DNA of 14,183 nt from an uncultured Chitinophagales bacterium (lineage in GTDB: Bacteria; Bacteroidota; Bacteroidia; Chitinophagales; Chitinophagaceae), in NCBI GenBank assembly GCA_946886475.1, contig CAMPIQ010000097.1, positions 1 to 14,183 of the forward strand. Direction: 5' to 3'. The number at the start of each line of letters is the position of its first letter. The stretch's first letter is position 1. Shown here piece by piece: positions 7,179-14,183 of this stretch. A program made the position numbers and the translations under genes. Under the pieces are notes generated by a model. The model saw only the letters and a list, made by a program, of their open reading frames with translations, did not search any database and was not told the origin of the DNA.

Positions 7179-9212
7179 ATGTCCAACCGTCTAGCCAGGG
7201 AAAGCAGTCCATATTTACTTCAACATGCGCATAATCCTGTGGATTGGTATCCTTGGGGAGAGGAAGCATTTGACAAAGCAAAAATTGAGAACAAGCCCGT
7301 TTTGGTTAGCATAGGTTATGCCGCCTGTCATTGGTGTCACGTAATGGAAAGGGAAAGTTTTGAAGATCCGGAAGTGGCAGCCATAATGAACGAGCATTTT
7401 GTAAATATCAAGGTTGACCGCGAGGAAAGACCGGATGTTGATCATATTTATATGGATGCGGTTCAGGCCATTGAAGGAAGCGGGGGCTGGCCTTTGAATG
7501 TATTTCTCACACCTGCCCGCAAACCATTTTACGGTGGAACTTACTTTCCACCTGCAAGAGCATTCAACCGGGCTTCCTGGACAGAAATATTATTGGGCGT
7601 TTCTTCCGCTTTCAGGGAGAAAAGAAATGAAATTGAACAGCAGGCAGACAACCTTACCCATCACCTGGAAGTTTCAAATGCTTTTGGAGCATCATCCGTT
7701 TCCAGCGGAATGTATGAATTGAGCAAGATGCATGAAGCATTTGGAAACATCATGAAAACGGCAGACCGGGAATGGGGGGGATTTGGAAAAGCACCGAAGT
7801 TTCCCCAAAGCTTTACCATTAATTTCCTGTTTAGATATGCACATCTTGAAAAAAATGAGGAGGCCTTACAACAGGCCAGACTGAGTTTGGATAAGATGAT
7901 AAGGGGTGGGATATACGACCAGGCAGGCGGGGGATTCGCCCGTTATTCAACTGATACTGAATGGCTGGCACCTCATTTTGAAAAGATGCTTTACGACAAT
8001 GCTTTATTACTCTTAACGATGGCCGAAGCCTTCCAGATCACCCGGGATCCACTTTATCTGGATGCCATAATACAAACCATTGGGTTTACAGAAAGAGAAC
8101 TGATGCATAAGGAAGGGGGATTTTACAGTGCGCTTGACGCGGATAGTGAAGGAGTTGAGGGAAAATTCTATGTGTGGGATCAGAATGAGGTAAATGAATT
8201 GCTTGGAGAAGATGCGGGTGTGTTCTCCGCTTATTTTGATATCAGCAATAAAGGAAACTGGGAGGGGAAAAACATTCTCCGGGTTTTAAGGCCGTTAAAG
8301 GCAGTGGCCAATGAGTTCAATATTACAGAAGAAGCGCTAACAGGAATTATTGAGGAGGGCAAGAGGAAATTAATGGAAACACGGGCAGAAAGAATTCGCC
8401 CTCAGCTGGATGATAAAATTATTCTTGGATGGAACGCTTTGATGAACCTGGCCCTTTCAAAGGTGTATGCGGCTACCTCCGACAGGCGCTTCCGCGGGCT
8501 TGCAGAGAAAAATATGAATTTTCTGCTCAGGTCATTTCAGGCAGGAAGTGGTTTGCTGCATCATACCTGGAAGGATGGGAAGGCCACCCAGCCGGCTTTT
8601 CTGGATGATTACAGTTTTTTGATTGCCGCGCTGATAGAACTGGCACAGGTTACGGGGGAGCTTACCTACCTGGATAAGGCAGCAGGCCTCACCCAGGCAG
8701 TTGAGGAACATTTTACTGATAAAGCATCTTCCTTGTTTTTTTTCACACACCAGGGTCAGAATGATATTCCTATCAGAAAGAAGGAAATATATGATGGTGC
8801 CACTCCTTCAGGCAATTCCACGATGGCGGCTAATCTTTACCGTCTTGGTATTTTGCTTGATAAACCATTATGGAAGGAGAGGAGTGAGCAGATGATAAGT
8901 TCTCTGGCGGATGTAATTATTAAATATCCAACTTCATTCGGGGCATGGCTGAACATTTATTTTGAGATGATAAAAGGAACAAAAGAGATCGCGATCCTGG
9001 GAAAAGAATGGGAAATTTACCTGGAAAAAATACTCGGCATCTATATTTCCCATAAATTAGCATTGGCGTCAGAAATCCCCCTACCCAGGTACCCTCTCTT
9101 AGCGGATAAGGCAAAATCAAGTAAAACCCTGATCTACTTATGTGAAAATTACTCCTGCCGCCAGCCTGTAAGTACTTTACAGGAATTCGTAAGCTTGCTA
9201 TTGAAGAAATAA
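7179..9212 (+). CDS. DUF255 thioredoxin-fold protein, YyaL/SPATA20 family
   Basis: 677 residues, the normal length for this family. The N-terminal thioredoxin-like domain (about 1-165) has the signature [16 protein letters not shown], then C50-H-W-C53-H in a CxxC redox position, and GGWP (102-105) with the expected cis-proline. The rest resembles an (alpha/alpha)6 barrel of the N-acylglucosamine-2-epimerase/six-hairpin type: [10 protein letters not shown] (203-211), [27 protein letters not shown] (about 266-277), [21 protein letters not shown] and [10 protein letters not shown]. Two further cysteines, C655 and C660, lie near the end, as is common in the family. There is no signal peptide, so it should be cytoplasmic. 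The biochemical function is not established; a redox or sugar-related activity is only suggested by fold. It lies 75 nt after hemD and 151 nt before gldK, with no clear reason for that position. Confidence 0.9.
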   Translation: MSNRLARESSPYLLQHAHNPVDWYPWGEEAFDKAKIENKPVLVSIGYAACHWCHVMERESFEDPEVAAIMNEHFVNIKVDREERPDVDHIYMDAVQAIEGSGGWPLNVFLTPARKPFYGGTYFPPARAFNRASWTEILLGVSSAFREKRNEIEQQADNLTHHLEVSNAFGASSVSSGMYELSKMHEAFGNIMKTADREWGGFGKAPKFPQSFTINFLFRYAHLEKNEEALQQARLSLDKMIRGGIYDQAGGGFARYSTDTEWLAPHFEKMLYDNALLLLTMAEAFQITRDPLYLDAIIQTIGFTERELMHKEGGFYSALDADSEGVEGKFYVWDQNEVNELLGEDAGVFSAYFDISNKGNWEGKNILRVLRPLKAVANEFNITEEALTGIIEEGKRKLMETRAERIRPQLDDKIILGWNALMNLALSKVYAATSDRRFRGLAEKNMNFLLRSFQAGSGLLHHTWKDGKATQPAFLDDYSFLIAALIELAQVTGELTYLDKAAGLTQAVEEHFTDKASSLFFFTHQGQNDIPIRKKEIYDGATPSGNSTMAANLYRLGILLDKPLWKERSEQMISSLADVIIKYPTSFGAWLNIYFEMIKGTKEIAILGKEWEIYLEKILGIYISHKLALASEIPLPRYPLLADKAKSSKTLIYLCENYSCRQPVSTLQEFVSLLLKK

Positions 9213-9363
9213 ATTTTAAAATACTGTACAATAAGCAGCTGTAAAAGGCCGTTATTATTGATACGCCGAAAAAACATTTTGGTACTTGGAAATGAGAAAA
9301 AATAATTTTAACCTTGTGTCAGCGTTTATTTCAAAACGTTATATTTGCCCAATACCCTCGAGT
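9213..9363 (+). other. Intergenic region upstream of gldK
   Basis: A 151-nt AT-rich gap. It contains the gldK promoter at its right end. I see no convincing hairpin terminator for the preceding DUF255 gene. An ATG at 9286 is in frame with gldK but is unlikely to be used (see gldK). No small gene is supported here. Confidence 0.6.
9314..9347 (+). promoter_or_regulatory. Bacteroidota-type promoter for gldK
   Basis: TATATTTG at 9340-9347 matches the -7 consensus TAnnTTTG exactly, and TTG at 9314-9316 provides a -33 element with a 23-nt spacer, inside the usual range. Transcription would begin around 9352-9354, leaving a leader of about 10 nt before the ATG at 9364. This places the promoter inside the longer possible reading frame and argues for the shorter gldK. 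Confidence 0.65.
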
Positions 9364-10659
9364 ATGAAAATGAAAAACCATTACTACACTTTATCCGCCC
9401 TGGCTATGCTTATGCTGGCAAGCTGCGGAATCATCGGAAAAAAAGACAAAGGAGGAAGCCTGCCTAATGATGGCCAGCTTCATGGTATCGCACCGGGAGG
9501 TCGCTATACTTTACCAAAACCTCCGGGCATGGTATTCATTCCACAAGGTACCTTTCATATGGGACCAAGTGATGAAGATCCTGCATATGCCTTTAGTGCG
9601 CGTAACCGTTCCGTTTCAATCAGTGGCTTCTGGATGGATGCAACAGAGATCACTAACAATGAGTACCGTCAGTTTGTGTACTGGGTTAGGGATTCAATTG
9701 CTGCCAAAAAGATGGGCTATGTAAAAGCTGATGGTGACGGCAATGAGCACGTTGACTGGGCAAAAATGAAAACGGTAAAATGGAACGATCCCAAAGTACT
9801 CGAGCAAATGTCTGATCTTATTCTTCCTCCTGAAGATCGCATCTTCGGCAAGAAAGAGATCGACCCTGCAAAGCTGGTTTACCAGGTTGAGCGTTTTGAC
9901 CTGAAGGAAGCCGCTAAAAGAGGAAATGAAAGCAAGCCCCGTTCATCTTTCATTGAAAGATTCCCGGTTGGCGTTTATCCTGATACGCTTGTATGGATCC
10001 GTGATTTCTCCTATTCTTATAATGAGCCGATGACCAAAAGGTATTTCTCTCATCCTGCATTCGGAAACTATCCGGTGGTGGGTGTGAACTGGAAAATGGC
10101 TGAGGCTTTTTGTAACTGGAGAACCCAGTACCTGAATTCATGGCTGGATTCCAAAAAGAGAGCACAGGAGTCTGATTTCCGTCTGCCTACAGAAGCGCAG
10201 TGGGAATACGCAGCCCGCGGCGGCCGTTCACAATCAATGTTCCCATGGGGTAATTATTACCTGAGAAATAAAAAAGGATGTTTGCTGGCCAACTTCAAAC
10301 CCGGCCGTGGTAATTATCCGGAAGATGGCGGATTCTATACAGTACGTGCCGATGCCTACTGGCCTAATGATTATGGTCTGTATTGCATGAGCGGAAACGT
10401 AGCAGAGTGGACCTCATCTATCTTCTACGAAGGTTCTTACACATTTCAGCACGACATGAACCCTGATGTTCGCTGGAATGCCAAAAAAGACGATCCTCCC
10501 AAAATGAAGCGCAAGGTAATTCGCGGCGGAAGCTGGAAGGACGTGGGTTATTATCTTCAAACAGGAACCCGTACTTACGAGTATCAGGATTCAACTAAAT
10601 CTTATATCGGTTTCCGTACAGTAATCGATTTACCAGCACCAACAAGTAAACGTAAGTAA
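9364..10659 (+). CDS. gldK: T9SS ring lipoprotein GldK (PorK)
   Basis: 431 residues from the ATG at 9364. That start gives a clean lipoprotein signal: MKMKNHYY, a hydrophobic core, then lipobox LAS-C21, for lipidation and outer-membrane anchoring. An in-frame ATG at 9286 would add 26 residues that bury this signal, and the promoter lies between the two. Residues from about 56 (MVFIPQGTFHMG) to the end form a formylglycine-generating-enzyme/sulfatase-modifying-factor fold, with WEYAARGG, GNVAEW (344-349), RGGSW (387-391) and GFRTV. No cysteine follows RGGSW, where active FGE enzymes carry their catalytic pair, so this copy should be non-catalytic, as expected for GldK. By family knowledge GldK forms a large periplasmic ring with GldN below the outer membrane, coupling to the GldLM motor. 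It is the first gene of the gld block, with a terminator after it. Confidence 0.95.
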   Translation: MKMKNHYYTLSALAMLMLASCGIIGKKDKGGSLPNDGQLHGIAPGGRYTLPKPPGMVFIPQGTFHMGPSDEDPAYAFSARNRSVSISGFWMDATEITNNEYRQFVYWVRDSIAAKKMGYVKADGDGNEHVDWAKMKTVKWNDPKVLEQMSDLILPPEDRIFGKKEIDPAKLVYQVERFDLKEAAKRGNESKPRSSFIERFPVGVYPDTLVWIRDFSYSYNEPMTKRYFSHPAFGNYPVVGVNWKMAEAFCNWRTQYLNSWLDSKKRAQESDFRLPTEAQWEYAARGGRSQSMFPWGNYYLRNKKGCLLANFKPGRGNYPEDGGFYTVRADAYWPNDYGLYCMSGNVAEWTSSIFYEGSYTFQHDMNPDVRWNAKKDDPPKMKRKVIRGGSWKDVGYYLQTGTRTYEYQDSTKSYIGFRTVIDLPAPTSKRK

Positions 10660-10678
10660 TACAAACATATTAAAAACA

Positions 10679-10704
10679 GGAGGTTCTTCGGAACCTCCAT
10701 TTTT
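10679..10704 (+). terminator. UUCG-tetraloop terminator between gldK and gldL
   Basis: A perfect 8-bp stem, GGAGGTTC (10679-10686) with GAACCTCC (10691-10698), closes a TTCG loop, giving the very stable C(UUCG)G tetraloop. ATTTTTA follows. It begins 20 nt after the gldK stop. Orientation and position make it an intrinsic terminator or attenuator that would separate gldK from gldLMN or reduce readthrough into them. Confidence 0.87.
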
Positions 10705-10757
10705 AGGCTATTCTATAATTTTTTTATAACCAACCATTCTTTAAAATTCAATTTTTT

Positions 10758-11513
10758 ATGGCAGCAGCTATTCCCGCTAAAGTAGGCAAAATAGTAGACG
10801 TATTCGTATCCATCGCAGCAGCGATCGTAATCTGGGGTGCTTTAAGAAAGATCCTACACTCACCAGATGCAGACATGTGGCTCAAGATCGGTTTGACCAC
10901 AGAAGCACTCGTATTCCTTGTTTATGGTATCCTTTATCTTAAATATCCAGCTGTGGATGACCATGCTCATGCAGCACCTGCTGCAGCACCTGGCGATGTA
11001 TTAGGATCACTGGACAAGGCTATGCTGGCTGCAGATATCACTCCAACCAATCTTAACAGACTGGGAGAAGGGTTCAAAAAGCTGAATACCACCATTACCA
11101 ATATGAATGATATCACTGATGTAGTAGCTGCTACAGGTGATTATACTCAAAAAACAAAAGAAGTTACCCAGGCCCTGTCAAGTGTAAAAGATGCTTATGT
11201 AAGTGCAGCCAATTCTGTTGGTGCATTCAATACGGCTTCTGAAAGTGCAAGAGCTTTCCACGACCAGATCCAGGTTTTAACAAAAAATCTTTCTTCTCTC
11301 AATACAATATATGAACTGGAACTTCAGGAAAGCAACAACCACCTGAAATCACTGAACCAGTTCTACGGTAAACTTGCAGAAGCTTCAAATGTTATGATGG
11401 GTACTGCCGAAGATGCTAAAAAAGTACAGGAGCAGGTATCTGGTCTGGCAAATAACCTGGGCCGCCTGAATAATATTTATGGCAATATGCTCAGTGCTAT
11501 GCAAGGCAGATAA
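10758..11513 (+). CDS. gldL: T9SS/gliding motor inner-membrane protein GldL (PorL)
   Basis: 251 residues. Two transmembrane helices at about 12-29 and 42-62 are joined by a short loop; the remainder is cytoplasmic and starts with an Ala/His/Pro linker (DDHAHAAPAAAPG, from about 67). A long, helix-rich, probably coiled-coil tail follows. The second helix has TTEALVF with Glu49, and the first ends KILH (K31, H34). These match charged residues reported as important for proton-driven rotation in the Flavobacterium johnsoniae protein (comparison from memory). GldL forms a pentamer around a GldM dimer in the inner membrane and energises T9SS export. The start is the ATG after an A/T-rich leader, 98 nt from gldK, with no Shine-Dalgarno site. 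I see no strong promoter box after the terminator; TAATTTTT at 10716-10723 is the nearest weak candidate. Confidence 0.94.
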   Translation: MAAAIPAKVGKIVDVFVSIAAAIVIWGALRKILHSPDADMWLKIGLTTEALVFLVYGILYLKYPAVDDHAHAAPAAAPGDVLGSLDKAMLAADITPTNLNRLGEGFKKLNTTITNMNDITDVVAATGDYTQKTKEVTQALSSVKDAYVSAANSVGAFNTASESARAFHDQIQVLTKNLSSLNTIYELELQESNNHLKSLNQFYGKLAEASNVMMGTAEDAKKVQEQVSGLANNLGRLNNIYGNMLSAMQGR

Positions 11514-11585
11514 TAAATATCTGTACTAACCGTTATGTATCCAGAAAAACCATTACCTCAAAGCGACTAAAATATTTGAACCTAT

Positions 11586-13127
11586 ATGTCTCTACCTAAA
11601 GAGCCGCGGCAAAAGATGATCAACCTGATGTACCTGGTGCTTACAGCCATGCTGGCACTTAATATATCAGCTGAGATCCTCAATGCCTTCAAAACTGTAG
11701 ACAGAAGTCTGGTGGCTACAAATTCAACCATAAATGCTTCCACTGAAACGATCATGGAGTCATTCGAGGACAAAAAGAATGAACCTGAAAGCAGGGAAAA
11801 AGCCATTTTATGGGAACCAAAGGCTAAACAGGCCATTCAATTAACTACTGCATTAAATAATTATATCGATGGACTGAAATCGCAGATCCTTAAAGAAGCC
11901 GGTTTCAATCCAACTAAAGAAAACGAGTTTGATTCCACTTTCAAGGAAGATAACCAGGATATTGCTACCCGCATCATGGTAGAGCAGGGAAAGGGTAAAG
12001 AGCTTTATAATAAGCTTGCCCAATACAAAGCCGATATGGCCAAGATCGACCCATCTCTAACCAAGGATATCAATAACTATCTTAAGCAAATTGACCTGAG
12101 TGTTCCGCCTACAAAAAATAAGGCGAATGATACCTGGGAATCTGTTTACTTCAGAATGGTTCCTACTGTAGCGGCAACAACCATGCTTTCTAAATTCCAG
12201 AACGATATTAAAACAGCTGAGAACCGTGTAGTAGCGCGTATCCACGAAGAAGTGGGTGCCGTTAAAGTACGTTTCAACCAGTTTGTTCCTATCGTTGGTC
12301 AGAATTCTAATTACCTGATGCCGGGTCAGGAACTGGAGATCAGTGCCGGTATTGGTGCCTTCAGTACTGAAATACCGCCTCAGATTTCAATTGGCGGAAC
12401 AAATTTGCCAGTGAAAGATGGTATGGCTACTTATAAAACAACAGCGCAGGGCAGTGGTGAAAAAACCATCACTGTAAATATTGCATATAAGGACCAGGAT
12501 GGAAATCCAAAAAATATTACCAAGCAGGTTTCTTATACAGTTGGTCAGTCAAGTGCGGCTATTGCCTTACCTGAAATGAACGTTCTGTATATCGGTTATC
12601 CAAATAAGATCGAAGTTTCCGGTGGTGGTGTTGGTGCTGAAAAGATCAGTATCTCTGCCAGTGGTGGCGGTGCTGCCATCAGCAAAACTGCTAATGGAAA
12701 GTGGACCGTAAATGTTAGCCAGCAATCGGATAAGTGTATCATCACTGCATCTGCCGACGGAAAAACCATCGGCGCCATTACTTTCCGTGTAAGAAATATG
12801 CCCGAACCTGTAGCTACAGTAGGTGGACAAAAGTCTGGTGCCTATGTAAATGCGGGAACACTTGCTGCACAATCAGGGGTAGCTGCCTTTATCGAAAACT
12901 TCCCACTTGATATCAGGTATACCGTAACCAGATATGAGATCGTAACCAATGATCCTGAAACCGGTGACCTTATCAGAGAAAAAGTTAATGGTAATGCTTT
13001 TTCCAACCGTGCCAAACAGATCATAAGAAACCTGAGATCAGGCGATATCATCACTATTGAGGATATCCATGCGTCAGGTTTGGGAAGGTCTATGAAACTG
13101 CCTTCATTACTTTATAATATCAATTAA
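11586..13127 (+). CDS. gldM: T9SS/gliding motor shaft protein GldM (PorM)
   Basis: 513 residues, the expected family length. The N-terminus SLPKEPRQKMINLMYLVL is characteristic: a short cytoplasmic tail, then one transmembrane helix at about 11-28 that sits inside the GldL pentamer. The periplasmic part begins with a helical domain (about 36-225; AEILNAFKTVDRSL and many heptads), then beta-rich domains: one from about 226 (VRFNQFVPIVGQNSNYLMPGQELEISAG), a second from about 320 (PEMNVLYIGYPNKIEVSGGG) and a C-terminal one from about 405, ending with FSNRAKQIIRNLRSGDIITIEDIHA. By family knowledge the dimer crosses the periplasm and transmits motion to the GldK/GldN ring. The gap to gldL is 72 nt and to gldN 10 nt, so gldM and gldN are very probably co-transcribed. 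AATATTTG at 11571-11578 resembles a -7 box but is one base off and lacks a TTG upstream. Confidence 0.95.
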   Translation: MSLPKEPRQKMINLMYLVLTAMLALNISAEILNAFKTVDRSLVATNSTINASTETIMESFEDKKNEPESREKAILWEPKAKQAIQLTTALNNYIDGLKSQILKEAGFNPTKENEFDSTFKEDNQDIATRIMVEQGKGKELYNKLAQYKADMAKIDPSLTKDINNYLKQIDLSVPPTKNKANDTWESVYFRMVPTVAATTMLSKFQNDIKTAENRVVARIHEEVGAVKVRFNQFVPIVGQNSNYLMPGQELEISAGIGAFSTEIPPQISIGGTNLPVKDGMATYKTTAQGSGEKTITVNIAYKDQDGNPKNITKQVSYTVGQSSAAIALPEMNVLYIGYPNKIEVSGGGVGAEKISISASGGGAAISKTANGKWTVNVSQQSDKCIITASADGKTIGAITFRVRNMPEPVATVGGQKSGAYVNAGTLAAQSGVAAFIENFPLDIRYTVTRYEIVTNDPETGDLIREKVNGNAFSNRAKQIIRNLRSGDIITIEDIHASGLGRSMKLPSLLYNIN

Positions 13128-13137
13128 AACGTTCCAG

Positions 13138-14172
13138 ATGAAACGTACTTTCATAAAATTCTCTTTAGTTGCCCTGGTTGTAACTTTTATGGCTGCCGAT
13201 GCTGAAGCACAAGGCCGTAACAGGAGCCGTCGTGGTAATACCCCGCCGCCTACCAATAATGAGCAACAGCAGCAGAATAACAATGCCAATCCTCCTGTGA
13301 ACTACAATCCTTATGGAAATATTCCTATCAGGGTTGACAGCAGCGCAGGTGGAGGTCTTGATACCACCGTAAGGAGGTCATTAAGACAGGAGGGCGCTTT
13401 TGCTGCCGACACCAACAGAAATAACCAGGTTATTCCTCTGGACTATGAATTCCTAAGATGGGATGATGCCTTGTATGCTGAAAAAGTATGGAGAGAACTT
13501 GACCTCAGGGAAAAGATGAACCAGACCTTCCGCTATGCAGGTAAAGAATCTAATGGGGACCAGCAATTCATTGCTATTCTATTGAATGCTGTAAGAACCG
13601 GTAAAGTACTTGCATTTGCTGATGACCGTTTTACCCAGCCTCTTACCCTCGATGCTGTGAACAGCGCAATGGGTGGTGGTGGAGCTGATACCAGTAAAGT
13701 AACCGACATAAACGATCCTACTAAGATCCTTGAATATGTTGTTACTCCCAAGGTGTTTAATCCCAATGATGTAATGAAGATCAGGATCAAGGAAGAGTGG
13801 GTCTTCGACAGGGAAGCAAGCCGTTTATTCAGCCGTATCATTGGTATCTGCCCGGTTAAAACCGTTTATTTCGAAGGAACTAAAAGAGAAAGAGGTGTGG
13901 AACCTATGTTCTGGATCTATTACCCTGACCTTCGTCCCACCCTGGCTAATTACAGTGTTTATAATTCAAAGAACATGGGTGCCAGCCGTATGACATGGGA
14001 AGAATTATTTGAAAGCCGTATGTTCAGCAGTTATATCATCAACTCAACTCTTGATAATCCATCTATGAAAGCGCTCCAGGTAAGGATCAAAGATCCAATA
14101 CTGCGTTTGCTTGAAGGTGATAATATCAAGGAAAGGATCTTTAACTACGAACAGGATCTCTGGTCTTATTAA
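13138..14172 (+). CDS. gldN: T9SS ring protein GldN (PorN)
   Basis: 344 residues, complete, with TAA at 14170-14172. Residues 1-24 are a Sec signal peptide (MKRTFIKF, hydrophobic core, then AEA before Q25). Residues 26-33 are basic (GRNRSRRG), and about 35-60 are a Pro/Asn/Gln-rich flexible linker. The folded GldN domain follows, with LRWDDALYAEKVWRELDLREKMN, the acidic, aromatic-rich stretch IKEEWVFDREASRLFSRIIGI and MFWIYYPDLRP, all typical of the family. GldN is periplasmic and assembles with GldK into the ring of the T9SS. The ATG is 10 nt after the gldM stop, so translation is likely linked to that of gldM. Nothing follows except 11 nt to the window edge, so its transcript end is not visible. 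Confidence 0.94.
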   Translation: MKRTFIKFSLVALVVTFMAADAEAQGRNRSRRGNTPPPTNNEQQQQNNNANPPVNYNPYGNIPIRVDSSAGGGLDTTVRRSLRQEGAFAADTNRNNQVIPLDYEFLRWDDALYAEKVWRELDLREKMNQTFRYAGKESNGDQQFIAILLNAVRTGKVLAFADDRFTQPLTLDAVNSAMGGGGADTSKVTDINDPTKILEYVVTPKVFNPNDVMKIRIKEEWVFDREASRLFSRIIGICPVKTVYFEGTKRERGVEPMFWIYYPDLRPTLANYSVYNSKNMGASRMTWEELFESRMFSSYIINSTLDNPSMKALQVRIKDPILRLLEGDNIKERIFNYEQDLWSY

Positions 14173-14183
14173 TACATATATTT

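Noticed and set aside
6674..7186. 170-codon minus-strand frame covering the 3' half of hemD
   Set aside because: hemD is well supported by motifs on the plus strand. The antisense translation has Ser/Leu-rich composition with no domain and runs across the hemD stop into the next gene's start.
9286..9363. N-terminal 26-residue extension of gldK
   Set aside because: It would mask the lipoprotein signal peptide and contains the promoter box; the start at 9364 explains both.
9364..10659. Active sulfatase-modifying (formylglycine-generating) enzyme
   Set aside because: The fold matches, but no cysteine is present after RGGSW, and the neighbours are gldL, gldM and gldN.
11571..11578. AATATTTG as a separate promoter for gldM
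   Set aside because: One mismatch in the key TA and no TTG at a suitable distance upstream; kept only as a weak possibility.

Overview
The window looks like a chromosomal segment of a Bacteroidota bacterium, most likely Chitinophagaceae or a close relative. The main evidence is a complete gldK-gldL-gldM-gldN block, which encodes the core of the type IX secretion system (T9SS) and gliding machinery found only in this phylum. Supporting signs are a T9SS C-terminal sorting domain on the first protein, a DUF4271 membrane protein, a general lack of Shine-Dalgarno sites, and two good matches to the Bacteroidota sigma-ABfr -7 box TAnnTTTG. The family-level assignment is an impression from protein style and is not proven.

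Layout. Positions 1-2274 hold the 3' part of a secreted repeat protein: a parallel beta-helix, three Ig-like repeats and a T9SS sorting domain. It converges on hemW (minus strand), and a perfect 12-bp hairpin terminator lies between the two stop codons. hemW is divergent from a rightward run made of a TamA/BamA-like outer-membrane protein, a DUF4271 polytopic membrane protein, hemD (uroporphyrinogen-III synthase) and a DUF255/YyaL/SPATA20-type thioredoxin-fold protein. After a 151-nt gap with a promoter, gldK begins. A terminator with a UUCG tetraloop follows gldK, and then come gldL, gldM and gldN. gldN ends 11 nt before the window does.

How the genes fit together. GldL and GldM form the inner-membrane, proton-driven motor of the T9SS. 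GldK (lipoprotein) and GldN form the periplasmic ring under the outer membrane. The first protein carries the type of C-terminal signal that this machine exports, so the window contains both secretion engine and probable cargo. The TamA-like protein and DUF4271 protein suggest a wider envelope-biogenesis neighbourhood. hemD and hemW are tetrapyrrole/heme genes with housekeeping roles.

I found no mobile elements, tRNA or rRNA genes, CRISPR arrays or phage genes. No gap between genes exceeds 151 nt. I did not find a clearly undescribed system. The most useful leads are the regulatory architecture of gldKLMN (own promoter, then an internal terminator), the absence of porP/sprF immediately beside gldK, and the uncharacterised DUF4271 and DUF255 neighbours.
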